From assembly GCA_034506175.1 (NCBI GenBank), contig JAPDQB010000005.1:1-64000 (forward strand): DNA of 64,000 nucleotides. Direction: 5' to 3'. Under the pieces are notes generated by a model. The model saw only the letters and a list, made by a program, of their open reading frames with translations, was not told where the DNA came from and made no database searches. Every line of letters begins with the position of its first letter. The stretch's first letter is position 1. The position numbers and the translations under genes are program-made. This stretch comes from a candidate division KSB1 bacterium. Lineage in GTDB: Bacteria; Zhuqueibacterota; Zhuqueibacteria; Zhuqueibacterales; Zhuqueibacteraceae. Below, piece after piece: positions 52,220 through 62,286 of this stretch.

Positions 52220-53194
52220 TCAGTACAGCTCGATCGAGACGATGACTTGCCCATGATCGGACTGCCATATCGGGATCTCCTCGTTGGCTAGTTTTTGGTC
52301 GATCAAATGATCATTGAACACCCGCATGTATTCAAAGAAACCGATCCGATCGGGATTGGTCGGCGAAAATTCTTCGGACAAGAGAATGTGATCGAGCGAC
52401 TCGTGGTGGCCGTCGTGCAGATGCGTGTAATACACATCACGATAGCTTCGTCTGAGCTGAAGATCCGCGGCGCTGTAGAGAAATTGATCCCAGATGATTT
52501 TTCGTTTTTCAAAATCGAGTTTTTTGGAAGGCGGTGAATCGGTAATGATATTTGTGGTCACGCTTTGGCCGGTGTCGTTCAAGTCGCCCAGCACGACAAC
52601 GGGCATTTGATTGTTTTTGAGCTCGTCGATCAAAATGCAGCGCAGCGCCGCAGCCTCCGCCGCCCGCACGATCAGCGACTTGGCTTTGCCGATGGCCTGC
52701 GCTTTTGCATCATGTTTGAGGCTTTGGTCGATAAGCGGACGCTTCGATTTTAAATGAACCACGAAAACAATAACCGGATTTCCATTCGGAAGTCTGATCC
52801 TGGCTTTCAGCAGCGGACAGCGAAATTTGCTGATTGGGACGCAATCATTTTCAAACATGATCAGACTCTCTGGTGGAAAATCGGGAATGCTTTCAAGCAA
52901 AATGACCGGATATCGCGAAACCAGGCCGACCACCGGGGACGTTCCGGTTTCCCCCAAAACGACGGGGGAATGATGGTCACCATAGATGCCGCTTTTTTTG
53001 ACGGCCTTGTCCAAGGCGGCTTTGTGAAAAACCTCTTGAAAGCCCACGATGTCGGCATCCATCGCGATCAATTGCTCGGCGATCCAGCTTGTTTTCTTTT
53101 CATATTCGCCGGTGGAATACATCTTCTTTTCGCGAAGAGCCTGATTGGGCAGGGCGAGATCGAACAAATTGAAGGTTCCGAGTTTGATTTTCAT
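52220..53194 (-). CDS. Endonuclease/exonuclease/phosphatase (EEP) family hydrolase
   Basis: A 324-residue cytoplasmic protein with the EEP/DNase I fold motifs: GFQEVF (metal Glu), VVHLKSKRP, VLGDLNDTG (Asp, Asn), LDHILLS and the final SDHGQVIV (Asp, His pair). Family members include nucleases, sphingomyelinases and inositol-phosphatases. No signal peptide or DNA-specific features decide the substrate. It sits between a peptidase and a ThDP enzyme without clear functional link. Confidence 0.85.
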   Translation of the reverse strand: MKIKLGTFNLFDLALPNQALREKKMYSTGEYEKKTSWIAEQLIAMDADIVGFQEVFHKAALDKAVKKSGIYGDHHSPVVLGETGTSPVVGLVSRYPVILLESIPDFPPESLIMFENDCVPISKFRCPLLKARIRLPNGNPVIVFVVHLKSKRPLIDQSLKHDAKAQAIGKAKSLIVRAAEAAALRCILIDELKNNQMPVVVLGDLNDTGQSVTTNIITDSPPSKKLDFEKRKIIWDQFLYSAADLQLRRSYRDVYYTHLHDGHHESLDHILLSEEFSPTNPDRIGFFEYMRVFNDHLIDQKLANEEIPIWQSDHGQVIVSIELY

Positions 53195-53268
53195 AACCCC
53201 TCCGGGTTGGAATCAGGCGAAAATGAAATTTCAAGAAATTTGTTTTTGTCTTTTCAAGAGCCAAGTTA

Positions 53269-55005
53269 TTACATTGAAACCGAGCCTTTGCGAAATGCGG
53301 TTTTGCCGAGATGGGCATTCACCAGCACCGGGTGGCCTTGCGATGCCGCTTCTCTGGCTTGTTGCAGAATTTCGTAAATGTGTTGCGAGTCTTTGAGCAA
53401 AAAGCCTTTGCCACCGAAGCCCTCGACAACCGCGTGATAATCCGTAAAACGTAAAGCCGTGCCGACATCATCTTTGAGCAGTTCAATTTGCTCGCGCGCG
53501 ATTTGCATCCAGCAGGCATCGTTGCCAACGACAGCGATCACCGGAATTTGATGACGCACGAAGGTATCGAATTCCGATAAGCTGTAGCCCACCGAGCCGT
53601 CGCCAAATAAAATCCACACCTCGGTTTCGGGGCGGCAGAGTTTGGCGCCGAGCGCGAAGCCGGCGCCGACGCCGAGCGTGCCGAAGACGCCGGGATCCAG
53701 CCAGGTGAGCGGCCCGGACGGGCTCACAATATACGAAGCCGTTGCCACAAAATCACCGCCATCGGCAACGATCATGCTGTTGGGCGGCATCACTTTTTCA
53801 ATTTCACGGCAGAGATGGAGGGGGTTCAACAATTCGGTTGGCTCGGCGGCTTGTTGGGAAATTTCTTTCTCACGCGTCTCATCGCGTTGCCGCAATTGTT
53901 CGCGCCACCTCGCCCAGCGTCTTTCCGGCGGCAACTCCTCCGCAAGCCGGCGCAAGAACCAGCCAGGGTCGCCAAGCACACCGAGTTGGGGGCGTCGATT
54001 TTTTTTCAAATCCGTGCGGCTGCGATTGGCGGAAATGAGATACGAGCTGCGCCGAATGTGCCGGCCGTAATCCAACCGAAAATCGCACGGCACACCGGCG
54101 AGGATGACGAGATCAGCTTCTTTGAGCGCCTCGCGGCGTTTGTGCCGCATCAGCAGTGGATGCTGCTTGCCGAGCAGTCCGCGCGCCATGCCGGAGAGAT
54201 AAACCGGAATGCCCAAACGCTCCAACGCCGCAGCGATTTGCGCCGCTTCCGAGGCTTCGAGCAGAGCCTGGCTGCCAACGAGCAGCACCGGGCGTTCAGC
54301 GCGTTGCAATTTCTCTGCAGCCTTGTGAATATCGGCAGAGCTTGGCGATGGTGGCGCAACATTGATCTGCGGGGAAAATTTGATGTCATCGGCTTCAGCG
54401 AAAAGCCGATTGACATGATCATTGAGATACCATTTTAACGCGCGTTCCCCCAGTGAGCGACCACCGGATGATTTCACGCCGTACCATTCGCGCACGACAG
54501 CTTCGTCATAAAGCAAATCGACCGGACATTCGACAAACACCGGGCCCGGCACAGCACCCTTCGAAATTGTAAACGCTTGTTCGAGCACCGGAACCAGGTC
54601 GCGGACTTTACGAACAGACTTCGCCCATTTTACATGCGGCTTGAACAGCGCCATTTGATCGATATCTTGCAAAGCCCCGCGTCCTTGCAGCGCTGTTGCG
54701 GTTGCGCCGCCCAAAATAACAACCGGCGATTGCGCGAGCTGGGCATTTTTGACCGCCGTCATGGTGTTGGTGACGCCCGGCCCGGCTGTCACCGCCGCAA
54801 CCCCGGAAACACCGGTGAGACGCGCCACCGCATCCGCCGCAAACACGGCCGTGGCTTCATGCCGCACGTCAATGACACGAATGCCGCGGTGTTTGCAGCC
54901 GACGAGAATCGGCGAAATGTGCCCGCCGCACAAGGTGAAGAGAAACTTGACGCCCTGGGCTTTGAGAACTTCGGCAACGTAATCGCCGCCGTGCATTTGG
55001 GTCAT
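53269..55005 (-). CDS. Thiamine-diphosphate-dependent enzyme (acetolactate synthase / HACL-like)
   Basis: 578 residues from the ATG at 55005. The earlier TTG at 55017 is not favoured. The Pyr domain has [17 protein letters not shown] and the activating Glu in [14 protein letters not shown]. The PP domain has the ThDP motif [32 protein letters not shown]. The [18 protein letters not shown] stretch and the overall type match the ILVBL/2-hydroxyacyl-CoA lyase-like branch more than biosynthetic IlvB, and no IlvH partner is near. The reaction is unproven. Confidence 0.8.
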   Translation of the reverse strand: MTQMHGGDYVAEVLKAQGVKFLFTLCGGHISPILVGCKHRGIRVIDVRHEATAVFAADAVARLTGVSGVAAVTAGPGVTNTMTAVKNAQLAQSPVVILGGATATALQGRGALQDIDQMALFKPHVKWAKSVRKVRDLVPVLEQAFTISKGAVPGPVFVECPVDLLYDEAVVREWYGVKSSGGRSLGERALKWYLNDHVNRLFAEADDIKFSPQINVAPPSPSSADIHKAAEKLQRAERPVLLVGSQALLEASEAAQIAAALERLGIPVYLSGMARGLLGKQHPLLMRHKRREALKEADLVILAGVPCDFRLDYGRHIRRSSYLISANRSRTDLKKNRRPQLGVLGDPGWFLRRLAEELPPERRWARWREQLRQRDETREKEISQQAAEPTELLNPLHLCREIEKVMPPNSMIVADGGDFVATASYIVSPSGPLTWLDPGVFGTLGVGAGFALGAKLCRPETEVWILFGDGSVGYSLSEFDTFVRHQIPVIAVVGNDACWMQIAREQIELLKDDVGTALRFTDYHAVVEGFGGKGFLLKDSQHIYEILQQAREAASQGHPVLVNAHLGKTAFRKGSVSM

Positions 55006-55034
55006 TGTTGCTTGCAACGAAAAAACTTTACAAT

Positions 55035-55165
55035 TTCACAAACCGGCTTCTTTAGCCAGCTTTAACATTTCGTCTAAGAGTTCTTTAAATCGAGGGCACT
55101 TATTGAAAGAACGCCGGCAAAGCCTTGTGTTCGGCATGCCCTTCAATGAAGCGAATAAACTTCAT
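55035..55165 (-). pseudogene. DUF4276-family protein with internal deletion
   Basis: The ATG at 55165 overlaps the stop of the ATPase remnant. The frame gives MKFIRFIEGHAEHKALPAFF (typical DUF4276 start) and stops at 55100. In another frame KCPRFKELLDEMLKLAKEAGL follows, like the normal end of the family. Roughly 150 residues are missing. DUF4276 genes usually accompany AAA ATPases of OLD/AAA15 type in defence-like pairs. Confidence 0.6.
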
Positions 55166-55581
55166 TCCATTTCCTCCAATTCTCCTGATTTGAAGAGCGC
55201 ACCTAAAGAATATTCTTTCAGCCAATAATCGAGCTGTTCGCCTTCGAGAACCTTGAGTGTTGTTTCACCATTTTCCCATTTTGTCACTGACGTCGTCGGC
55301 TTGGTGTCTGTGAATGCATCCAAAAATTGGGGAGCATGAGTGGTGAAAATCACTTGTGTTCGCGAAGCAGCATCGACGGCGTATTCGGCAATAATTGGCA
55401 AGATTGAAGGATGCAGACCGGTTTCCGGCTCGTCAATTGCTATGAGCGGCGGAGGTGAGGGGCTGGCCAAAATCGTAAGACCTGAATTTTGCACGGGAAT
55501 AATGCGTTGGTTTCTTGATTTTGTATTTATGCGCGTACTTCTACATCGACGATTATTTTGAGTTTCTTTTACGACATTCAA
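55162..55581 (-). pseudogene. AAA15/OLD-type ATPase, C-terminal remnant
   Basis: 139 codons. From about residue 35 the sequence is the C-terminal half of an ABC-like SMC/OLD-type ATPase: LIAIDEPETGLHPSILPIIAEYA (Walker B and D-loop) and TQVIFTTHAPQFLDAF (H-loop), ending GALFKSGELEEME. The Walker A part and signature are missing. The N-terminal 30 codons match nothing. The gene is followed by DUF4276 (ATGA overlap), as in two-gene defence cassettes, and preceded by an IS1380 remnant. Confidence 0.75.
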
Positions 55582-55639
55582 CGACTTGTGTATGAGACGA
55601 TTTTACTGGCAGACTTCTGTTGAAATGTCGATCCGTGGT

Positions 55640-56303
55640 CAAAAAATCGTTATTTTCAGCTCGAAATATTTTTTATGTACTTCGGCAAAGGCTTGCAAAT
55701 AACGCCACAGGTTATAAACCAACATGACCATTGGAAAGAACACCATGTTGGGAGCAAACGCTTTTGAGGGGATGGCGCAAAGCCCTTCGCGTTGCGCTGC
55801 GCCGATTAACGGTTCGGCGCCCGCGCGGCCATCATATTCGTCGATCACACGATGGGCCGGTGCGGTGATCTCGGTGACGAAGATGCGATAGCGGGCGCCT
55901 TCAATCTCAACGTAAACCGTCGCCACAGTGGTATCGATATCGACATGAATGGTTTGGAAGGCATATCCGACTTGCCACCACACGCGTTCACGAATGACCG
56001 CCATCAGTTTGACCCTAGAATCCGCTTGCTCGATTCCGCAGTGCTTGAGCCAGCGCCAAAAGGTTGAGACGGCGGGAAGAGGCGTGATTGACAACACCCC
56101 AAGCCACATCGGGTCCTGAGCGACATGGGTGAAATGAAAAATACGCTGGAACCCAACGACTGAACATGTGGTACCATGTGGGTGACCTCCGAAGATTGAG
56201 TGACTAAAATGGCGATTGTCAGTTTCGCCAATAAATAAAAGGGCATCCCCATGATAGTTGCAAGGAAAATTTTCAAAGAACGTTATTCGGTGTAAAATTC
56301 AGG
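55640..56303 (-). mobile_element. IS1380-family transposase remnant, copy 2
   Basis: Almost the same as copy 1 at 21327-22170, in inverted orientation. It shares the start CCTGAATTTT. It differs in a 228-bp gap corresponding to 21740-21967 of copy 1, which removes exactly 76 codons and keeps the frame (EIEGAR followed by YRIFVTEI). It continues further than copy 1 at the C-terminal end (AFAEVHKKYFELK). Only a few point differences were noticed. It is non-functional without the middle catalytic part. Confidence 0.75.
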
Positions 56304-56313
56304 TCATAAAAAG

Positions 56314-57798
56314 CTACATAACTTTTTCGGAAAGGTCAAGTTTGGTTTTTTGCGATTTCATGCGCTCGGCTCCTTTTTGTTTGACCTGGCCTAATGTTTC
56401 CGCTTCTGGTCTCTCTTTATAATACTCATCCAGCGGATAACATCCCGAAATCAAACCATTGCGCGGCGCGGTGGTGCAGTCGCTGAAGGTACGACAAAGA
56501 AGTTTGTGTTGCAAGGATTTTCCAGCGAGCACGTCGGCGGCCAAATCGGGATATGACAAAACCATGCGACCATAACCAACAAAATCAACCTGTCCGGTGC
56601 GAACAATATTTTGTGCGACATGGGGCAGCCATTCTTGCAAATAGGAGCAGCCGCTGCCGACGTAAATGAGATCGGGACGATAACGTTTGAGTTTGGCAGT
56701 CACATGAATTTGCCGCGCCACACCGACAAGCGGATCCTCGGGCGGTTGATAACCATCCGACGGCGGGAAGAGCGCCGGCCGTTGAATGTGCGGATTGTAA
56801 TAGGGACTTCCCGCTGTGACGCAGACGAGTTGAATCTGCAAATTCGCGAGCAAGTCGAGAAATTGATACGGCTCGGCGAGATCGATGCCAACGCCGGTGC
56901 CGTCGCCGCCGAAGGCGTAGCGATATTTTTCTTCAATTTGCTCTGGTTGCCCGATGCCATCCGGTCCCGGATGAAATGGAACAAAATCAAAAGCGCTGAA
57001 ACGCACGCCGAGGCCGAGACCGGGCACCTTGGTGCGAATGCCGGCGACGACTTCGCGCAAAAAACGCGTACGATTCTCGAAACTGCCGCCGTAACGGCCG
57101 GGGCGATCCACGGCGCTGAGAAATTCATGACCCAAATAACCGTGGCAATGTTTAATATCGACGAAGGCAAAACCGGCGCGGTAGGCGAATGCCGAAGCTT
57201 TGACGAAATCATCGACGAGCAACGCGATGTCATCATCAGAGATCACCGGTGTTTCGGGCGCAAGGCTAAATTTTTTGTCGAGAATCGGATGATGATACAG
57301 AATTTTCGGCTCGCCGCGATGCTGACGATGGGGGTGCGCGAACCGGCCGGAATGTGTGAGTTGCAAGCCGATCAGCAAATCATCGCTGCGGCCATGCACC
57401 GCTTCGTGAGCTTTCACCAATTTTTCGCGCAAGGCGGCTAGATCGCCGAGATTTTTTTCGTTAATGAAAAGTTGACGTGGATTGGCGCGGCCATCTTCAC
57501 GCACGGCTACGGCTTCCCCTCCCCAAATCAATTTTGCCCCGCTTTGACCAAAGCGCTGCCATCGCCGAATAGTCGGCGCGGTCGGTTTGCCGTCGGCCGT
57601 GCCATCCCATCCTTCCATTGGCAGAATCGCGAAGCGGTTGCCGATTTTAAACCCATTGGCCAGTTGACAAGGTTGCGCCAACGGTGAGCTCGGTCCGCTC
57701 TCTAATTTTTCATCAAAAGACAGATCGCTTTGCAACCGCGCGAGGTGATGGCGAAAGTCTTCGGCGGTTTTTAAGCTGGCGATACGTCGGTAATGCAT
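56314..57798 (-). CDS. Old Yellow Enzyme-type NADH:flavin oxidoreductase
   Basis: A 494-residue FMN-dependent (beta/alpha)8-barrel protein. Visible motifs are [13 protein letters not shown], the [17 protein letters not shown] segment, [12 protein letters not shown] (active-site His/substrate region), the catalytic-loop [36 protein letters not shown]-type phosphate region, and [18 protein letters not shown]. The C-terminal cysteines ([18 protein letters not shown]) resemble the Fe-S binding set of the longer 2,4-dienoyl-CoA reductase-like members only in part, and the usual second half is missing. The physiological substrate is unknown. Confidence 0.85.
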   Translation of the reverse strand: MHYRRIASLKTAEDFRHHLARLQSDLSFDEKLESGPSSPLAQPCQLANGFKIGNRFAILPMEGWDGTADGKPTAPTIRRWQRFGQSGAKLIWGGEAVAVREDGRANPRQLFINEKNLGDLAALREKLVKAHEAVHGRSDDLLIGLQLTHSGRFAHPHRQHRGEPKILYHHPILDKKFSLAPETPVISDDDIALLVDDFVKASAFAYRAGFAFVDIKHCHGYLGHEFLSAVDRPGRYGGSFENRTRFLREVVAGIRTKVPGLGLGVRFSAFDFVPFHPGPDGIGQPEQIEEKYRYAFGGDGTGVGIDLAEPYQFLDLLANLQIQLVCVTAGSPYYNPHIQRPALFPPSDGYQPPEDPLVGVARQIHVTAKLKRYRPDLIYVGSGCSYLQEWLPHVAQNIVRTGQVDFVGYGRMVLSYPDLAADVLAGKSLQHKLLCRTFSDCTTAPRNGLISGCYPLDEYYKERPEAETLGQVKQKGAERMKSQKTKLDLSEKVM

Positions 57799-57863
57799 TT
57801 TCGTTTTGGCGATCCTGATTTAACGAGCTTGAAAGCTGCCAACAGCAAGCACCAATCGCCTTG

Positions 57864-57890
57864 AATAAAAAAGCCGAGAGCAGGCTCGGC
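57864..57890 (-). terminator. Terminator after lon
   Basis: The stem GCCGAG (57873-57878) / CTCGGC (57885-57890), 6-nt loop, is followed on the minus strand by a T-run (complement of 57864-57872). On the plus strand CTTTTC follows, so it may work both ways. Confidence 0.75.
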
Positions 57891-57936
57891 CTTTTCATGC
57901 CAAAAGATTTCTTCGACAATGCGCCAACTCGAAACG

Positions 57937-60375
57937 TTACGCCATCGCCGGTTGCGGCGGTGGCGGCGGTGGCGGCGGCTCGAGGGCGGCGTCTGTCAAT
58001 GGCTTTTTAGGTTTCCGGCTCAACGCCAGCTTGATCACGTCATCCATCTCTTTCACGAAAAAGAACTGCATGGAATCGCGCACGTGCTGGGGAATTTCTT
58101 CGAGGTCTTTTTGGTTTTTCTCCGGCAGGATGACTTTGTTGATGCCGGCGCGTTTTGCGGCCAACACTTTTTCCTTGACGCCACCAATCGGCAGGACAAG
58201 CCCGCGCAAGGTGATCTCTCCGGTCATGGCGACATCGTTGGCCACCGCACGATCAGTGAGCAGTGACATCAGCGCCGTGAACATCGTCACGCCGGCGCTC
58301 GGCCCGTCCTTTGGAATGGCGCCGGCCGGAACGTGAACGTGGAGATCGATTTTATCGAAAACATCTTCATCAATATCGTATTGCTTCGCTTTGCTGCGAA
58401 TATAAGAAAGCGCTGCATGGGCAGATTCCTTCATGACGTCTCCGAGCGAACCGGTGAGCGATAAATTTCCCTTGCCGCGCATCTTGGTCGCTTCGACAAA
58501 AAGGATATCACCGCCGACCGCCGTCCACGCCAGACCGGTCGCCACGCCGGTGCGGCGCGTGCGCTCCTTGACATCGGAAAAATATTTGACGACGCCGAGG
58601 TATTTATGGATATCGTCTTTTGTGATGCTGCGCTCGGCAAACTCGGTCGTGCCATTACTCTTCGCTTCAACGATTTCTTTGGCAACGCCGCGGCAAACAT
58701 TGGCGATTTCACGCTCGAGATTGCGCACGCCGGCTTCGCGCGTATACGAAGAAATAATGTGCTCGAGAGCTTCTTTTTCAAATACAAGCTGCCCCGGTTT
58801 GATGCCGTGCGCTTCCAATTGTTTCGGCACCAAAAATTTTTCGGCGATGCGAATCTTGTCTTCGGCGGTATAACCCGGCAGCTCAATGACCTCCATGCGG
58901 TCTTTCAGCGCCGGATGAATCGGATCTTCCAAATTCGCTGTGGCGATGAACATCACTTTGGAAAGATCGAACGGCACTTCGAGGTAGTGATCGCTGAACG
59001 AAAAATTTTGCTCGGGATCGAGCACTTCCAACAAAGCTGAGGAGGGATCGCCGCGATAATCAGCGCCGACCTTGTCGATCTCGTCGAGCATGAAAATCGG
59101 ATTGTTCGACCCGGCCTTTTTCAAGCCTTGAATGATGCGGCCCGGCAGCGCGCCGATGTACGTGCGGCGATGCCCGCGCACTTCCGCCTCGTCGTGAACA
59201 CCGCCAAGAGAGATGCGCACGAATTTTCGGCCCAGCGCCCGCGCAATCGAGCGTCCGAGCGAAGTTTTGCCGACACCGGGCGGACCGACGAAACACAAAA
59301 TCGGGCCTTTCATGTCCGCCTTCAATTGCCGCACGGCAAGATATTCAAGAATGCGCTTCTTGACTTTTTCCAAATCGTAATGATCTTCGTCGAGCACTTG
59401 CCGCGCAATATTGACGTCGAGGTTGTCATCAGTGCTCTTGCTCCACGGCAATTCGAGCAGCCAATCGATATAGGTGCGGGAAACCGTGTACTCGGCGGCC
59501 GCCGGCGGAATTTTCGTCAAACGTTCCAGTTCTTTTTCCGCCACCTTGCGCGCTTCCTCCGGCAGCTTGGCTTCCTCCAAGCGCTTGCGCAATTCGTTGA
59601 TCTCGCTGCGTTCGTCCTCTTCCTCCCCCAACTCGCGCTTGATCGCTTTCAGCTGCTCGCGCAAATAATATTCGCGCTGATTTTTGGAAATCTCCCCCTG
59701 CACTTCGCTCTGAATCTTGCTGCCTAACTCGAGAATCTGCAATTCCTTGCTCAGGAGCAATGTGATTTTTTCCAGCCGTTGATGCACATCGGTGAGCTCG
59801 AGAATCTCCTGCTTGTCATTCATTTGCAAATTGAGATTCCACGCAATCACATCCGCCAATCGCCCTGGACTGTCGGTGTTCATCACCAGCATCGCATGCT
59901 CGGGCGTCAGATACGGCGCCAGCTCGACCGCACGCTGAAACTGCCCGCGCAAATTCATCACCATCGCATCGACGTCCATGCCCTCCGCAGTTTCCGCCAG
60001 ATACGGTTGCACCGCCACTTTGAGATAAGGCTCGGTCTGCACGTAATCCAGAATGCGGCCGCGGGCGATACCCTGCACCATCGCGCTGTGCGTGCCGTCC
60101 GGCATCTTAAAAATCTTCATGATCAATGAAATGGTTCCCCACGCAAACAAGTCTTCTATTGTCGGATCATCGACACGGCCGTCGCGCTGCGCGACAACCA
60201 GCAGCAGCCGGTTGGAGCGCATGGCATCTTCGATCAGCCGCACCGACTTTTCACGGCCGATGGACAGCGGAAGAATCTGTTGAGGAAAAATCACCGTATT
60301 GCGCAACGGCAACAGCGGCAATATTTGCGGTATGCTCAATTCCATGGTTTCACTTTCGTGTTTTTCACTGCTCAT
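57937..60375 (-). CDS. lon: ATP-dependent Lon protease
   Basis: An 812-residue soluble AAA+ protease that degrades misfolded and regulatory proteins. N-terminal LON substrate domain (about 15-205), coiled-coil (about 205-260), Walker A GPPGVGKT (364-371), Walker B FMLDEIDK (428-435), and the Ser-Lys dyad at Ser693 (KDGPSAGVTM) and Lys736 (GGVKEKVLAAKRAG). The C-terminal end adds eight prolines in a row (EPPPPPPPPQPAMA), which is unusual. The length is normal for LonA. It has its own terminator and a candidate promoter. Confidence 0.96.
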   Translation of the reverse strand: MSSEKHESETMELSIPQILPLLPLRNTVIFPQQILPLSIGREKSVRLIEDAMRSNRLLLVVAQRDGRVDDPTIEDLFAWGTISLIMKIFKMPDGTHSAMVQGIARGRILDYVQTEPYLKVAVQPYLAETAEGMDVDAMVMNLRGQFQRAVELAPYLTPEHAMLVMNTDSPGRLADVIAWNLNLQMNDKQEILELTDVHQRLEKITLLLSKELQILELGSKIQSEVQGEISKNQREYYLREQLKAIKRELGEEEDERSEINELRKRLEEAKLPEEARKVAEKELERLTKIPPAAAEYTVSRTYIDWLLELPWSKSTDDNLDVNIARQVLDEDHYDLEKVKKRILEYLAVRQLKADMKGPILCFVGPPGVGKTSLGRSIARALGRKFVRISLGGVHDEAEVRGHRRTYIGALPGRIIQGLKKAGSNNPIFMLDEIDKVGADYRGDPSSALLEVLDPEQNFSFSDHYLEVPFDLSKVMFIATANLEDPIHPALKDRMEVIELPGYTAEDKIRIAEKFLVPKQLEAHGIKPGQLVFEKEALEHIISSYTREAGVRNLEREIANVCRGVAKEIVEAKSNGTTEFAERSITKDDIHKYLGVVKYFSDVKERTRRTGVATGLAWTAVGGDILFVEATKMRGKGNLSLTGSLGDVMKESAHAALSYIRSKAKQYDIDEDVFDKIDLHVHVPAGAIPKDGPSAGVTMFTALMSLLTDRAVANDVAMTGEITLRGLVLPIGGVKEKVLAAKRAGINKVILPEKNQKDLEEIPQHVRDSMQFFFVKEMDDVIKLALSRKPKKPLTDAALEPPPPPPPPQPAMA

Positions 60376-60479
60376 AGTTTTTCCCCTTGCCTGTTTCAGT
60401 TCGGCAAAGAATCAGTGTGTTAAATATGTTCTCAACACCTGAATGCGGTTTTGATTTAAAAAATGGTTGTTTATAAATA

Positions 60480-60507
60480 TATATAACAAAGCACGTACCA
60501 AAATCAA
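60480..60507 (-). promoter_or_regulatory. Candidate lon promoter in the 363-bp AT-rich gap 60376-60738
   Basis: TTGATT (60502-60507), a 16-nt spacer, then TATATA (60480-60485) on the minus strand, about 105 nt before the start. No CIRCE-like inverted repeat was seen. The remainder of the gap holds no gene. Confidence 0.35.
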
Positions 60508-60738
60508 CACGAATTTATTAGAGAAAATAAATTCAAAAACAAGGCACTTAGAGGTGTGCAAATGTTCCCATCGTTTTTTTATTACAAAGTAAATTTTCAA
60601 ATATGCTAAAATGACAAAAGGCTGCCAAATCTTTTCTCATTGCGCTAAATTGGCAGCAATAAAAACAGCGCTTCATCGGCGCCTCACTCAATTACTAATT
60701 ACGAATCAATGTCCATCGCCGACCAGTCGAATGGTTTC

Positions 60739-61611
60739 TTAAAAATTTACGGCATCTAAAAAATCCGCCAAATCTTTTGCCATCCCTTCGAGCAAATCAC
60801 GATCGGGTGGATAAAACGCCGCCGGCGTGTGACTATCGATATCGATTTCACCGTAGAGGCGCCGTCCCTGAATCGGCACGACGATTTCGGATTTGGTTTC
60901 GAGGCTGCACGCCAGATAGCGCGGATCGGCGTTGACATCCGGCACGATGATGGTCGCCCGTTCCGCCACCGCCGCGCCGCAAATGCCCTGCCCAATCGGA
61001 ATGCGCGTGTGCGGCGTCGGCGCACCGATGTAATTGTGCACGACCAACTCGTCGCCTTCCACCAGATAAATTCCCACCCAATCATATTTTGGAAAGTCGC
61101 GTTTGAGAATTTTCACGCAAGCGCGATAAGCTTCGTCAGCGCTTTTGGTGTTCCGGAGAAATTGCTGCAATTCTTTGCGCCCCAAAAAGCCGAGCACAAT
61201 TTCCAACGCGCGGCGATAGCTCTCCACCCCCAATCCCGAAATTTGCGCCAGACAAACTTCCCGAATCACGGAAACATGACGGAAGGCTTCGCGGCGATGG
61301 ATGTCGGAAAGATGCACTTCGACCGCCGGCAAATTTATCGCCACGATGGCGTCACGCAACGCGTAGCTGTAATGCGTCAGCGCGCCGGGATTGATGATGA
61401 CGCCGGCGGCGTCGCGGCGATGCTGGTGCAGAAAATCAATGAGGCGGCCTTCATGATTCGATTGAAAAAACACCGGCTCGACTTGACATTTTTCCGCCAG
61501 CGCCGTGATCTGTTCGTTAACTTGCTGCAGCGTCAAATGGCCGTAAATCTCCGGTTCGCGTTCGCCGAGCAAATTGAGATTGGGGCCATGGATGAAGAGA
61601 ATTCTTCGCAT
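60739..61611 (-). CDS. aroQ: Type II 3-dehydroquinate dehydratase fused to a GAF domain
   Basis: A 290-residue fusion. Residues 1-145 are AroQ: FIHGPNLNLLGEREPEIYG with catalytic Tyr23, NPGALTHYSYALRDAI with Asn74, EVHLSDIHRREAFRH with His100 and Arg111. This catalyses 3-dehydroquinate to 3-dehydroshikimate. Residues about 150-290 are a GAF domain like free-methionine-R-sulfoxide reductase: DWVGIYLVEGDELVVHNYIG, IPIGQGICGAAV with Cys211, and RYLACSLETKSEIVVPI with Cys235. Two cysteines at expected places suggest it may keep that redox activity. Downstream gene of the aro operon, 12 nt after aroK. Confidence 0.9.
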   Translation of the reverse strand: MRRILFIHGPNLNLLGEREPEIYGHLTLQQVNEQITALAEKCQVEPVFFQSNHEGRLIDFLHQHRRDAAGVIINPGALTHYSYALRDAIVAINLPAVEVHLSDIHRREAFRHVSVIREVCLAQISGLGVESYRRALEIVLGFLGRKELQQFLRNTKSADEAYRACVKILKRDFPKYDWVGIYLVEGDELVVHNYIGAPTPHTRIPIGQGICGAAVAERATIIVPDVNADPRYLACSLETKSEIVVPIQGRRLYGEIDIDSHTPAAFYPPDRDLLEGMAKDLADFLDAVNF

Positions 61612-61623
61612 GTGATTGTTGAT

Positions 61624-62286
61624 TTAAATTGAAGATTTCAAATTTTCAATTTCATTGGTGTTGAGAAGATGATCACGAATCAGATGCGCCACAATGGCGG
61701 CGGTTTCAGCCGGCGGATGCTCGGCAAAGCTGTCAACCGTAAAATCGGCGCGGCTGTAAAATGGCTCGCGCAAAGCGAGCAAATTTTTAATGACCTGCAA
61801 GCGCTCAGTTGCCGGCATGTGCCCCAGCATCGGCCGGTGCGGATCATCTTTCAAGCGACGAAACAGCTCGTCGGGATGGCAACGCAGATAAATGGTCATG
61901 TCTTGTTTCAGAATCGTCCAAGCGGCTTCCTGCGCCGCAGTTCCGCCACCGAGCGCAATGACGACATTGTCGAAGCCGCGCATTTGTTCGAGCAAAGCTA
62001 ATTCCACCTGGCGAAAATATGGCTCGCCGTGCATGGCGAAAATCTGCTCGATGGACATTTGTTGTTGCGCGACGATTTGCTCATCGAGATCGATAAAATT
62101 CCACTTGAGCTGCGCCGCCAGCAACCGGCCAATCGTGCTTTTGCCGCAGCCCATGAAGCCGAGGAGAAAAATTTTATTTGCTGTTCCTGTCAATCCCAAG
62201 GTCCAAAGATAATTCGTAACAAAAAAATCCTCTGTCTTACTTGTTTGATAAACGCCCCCGAATTTCATCCATCGAATCCCCGCCAT
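61624..62286 (-). CDS. aroK: Shikimate kinase
   Basis: Phosphorylates shikimate at O3. The P-loop is GFMGCGKSTIG, then WNFIDLDEQIV, the substrate-binding Gly-rich GGGTAAQE, and LRCHPDELFRRLKDDPHRPMLG (lid Arg). As delimited it has 220 residues and its first 15-17 codons overlap aroC. The core starts only at IFLLGFMGCGKS (about residue 38), so the true start may be further in, but no ATG with a good Shine-Dalgarno is visible there (only TTGs near 62200). Confidence 0.9.
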   Translation of the reverse strand: MAGIRWMKFGGVYQTSKTEDFFVTNYLWTLGLTGTANKIFLLGFMGCGKSTIGRLLAAQLKWNFIDLDEQIVAQQQMSIEQIFAMHGEPYFRQVELALLEQMRGFDNVVIALGGGTAAQEAAWTILKQDMTIYLRCHPDELFRRLKDDPHRPMLGHMPATERLQVIKNLLALREPFYSRADFTVDSFAEHPPAETAAIVAHLIRDHLLNTNEIENLKSSI

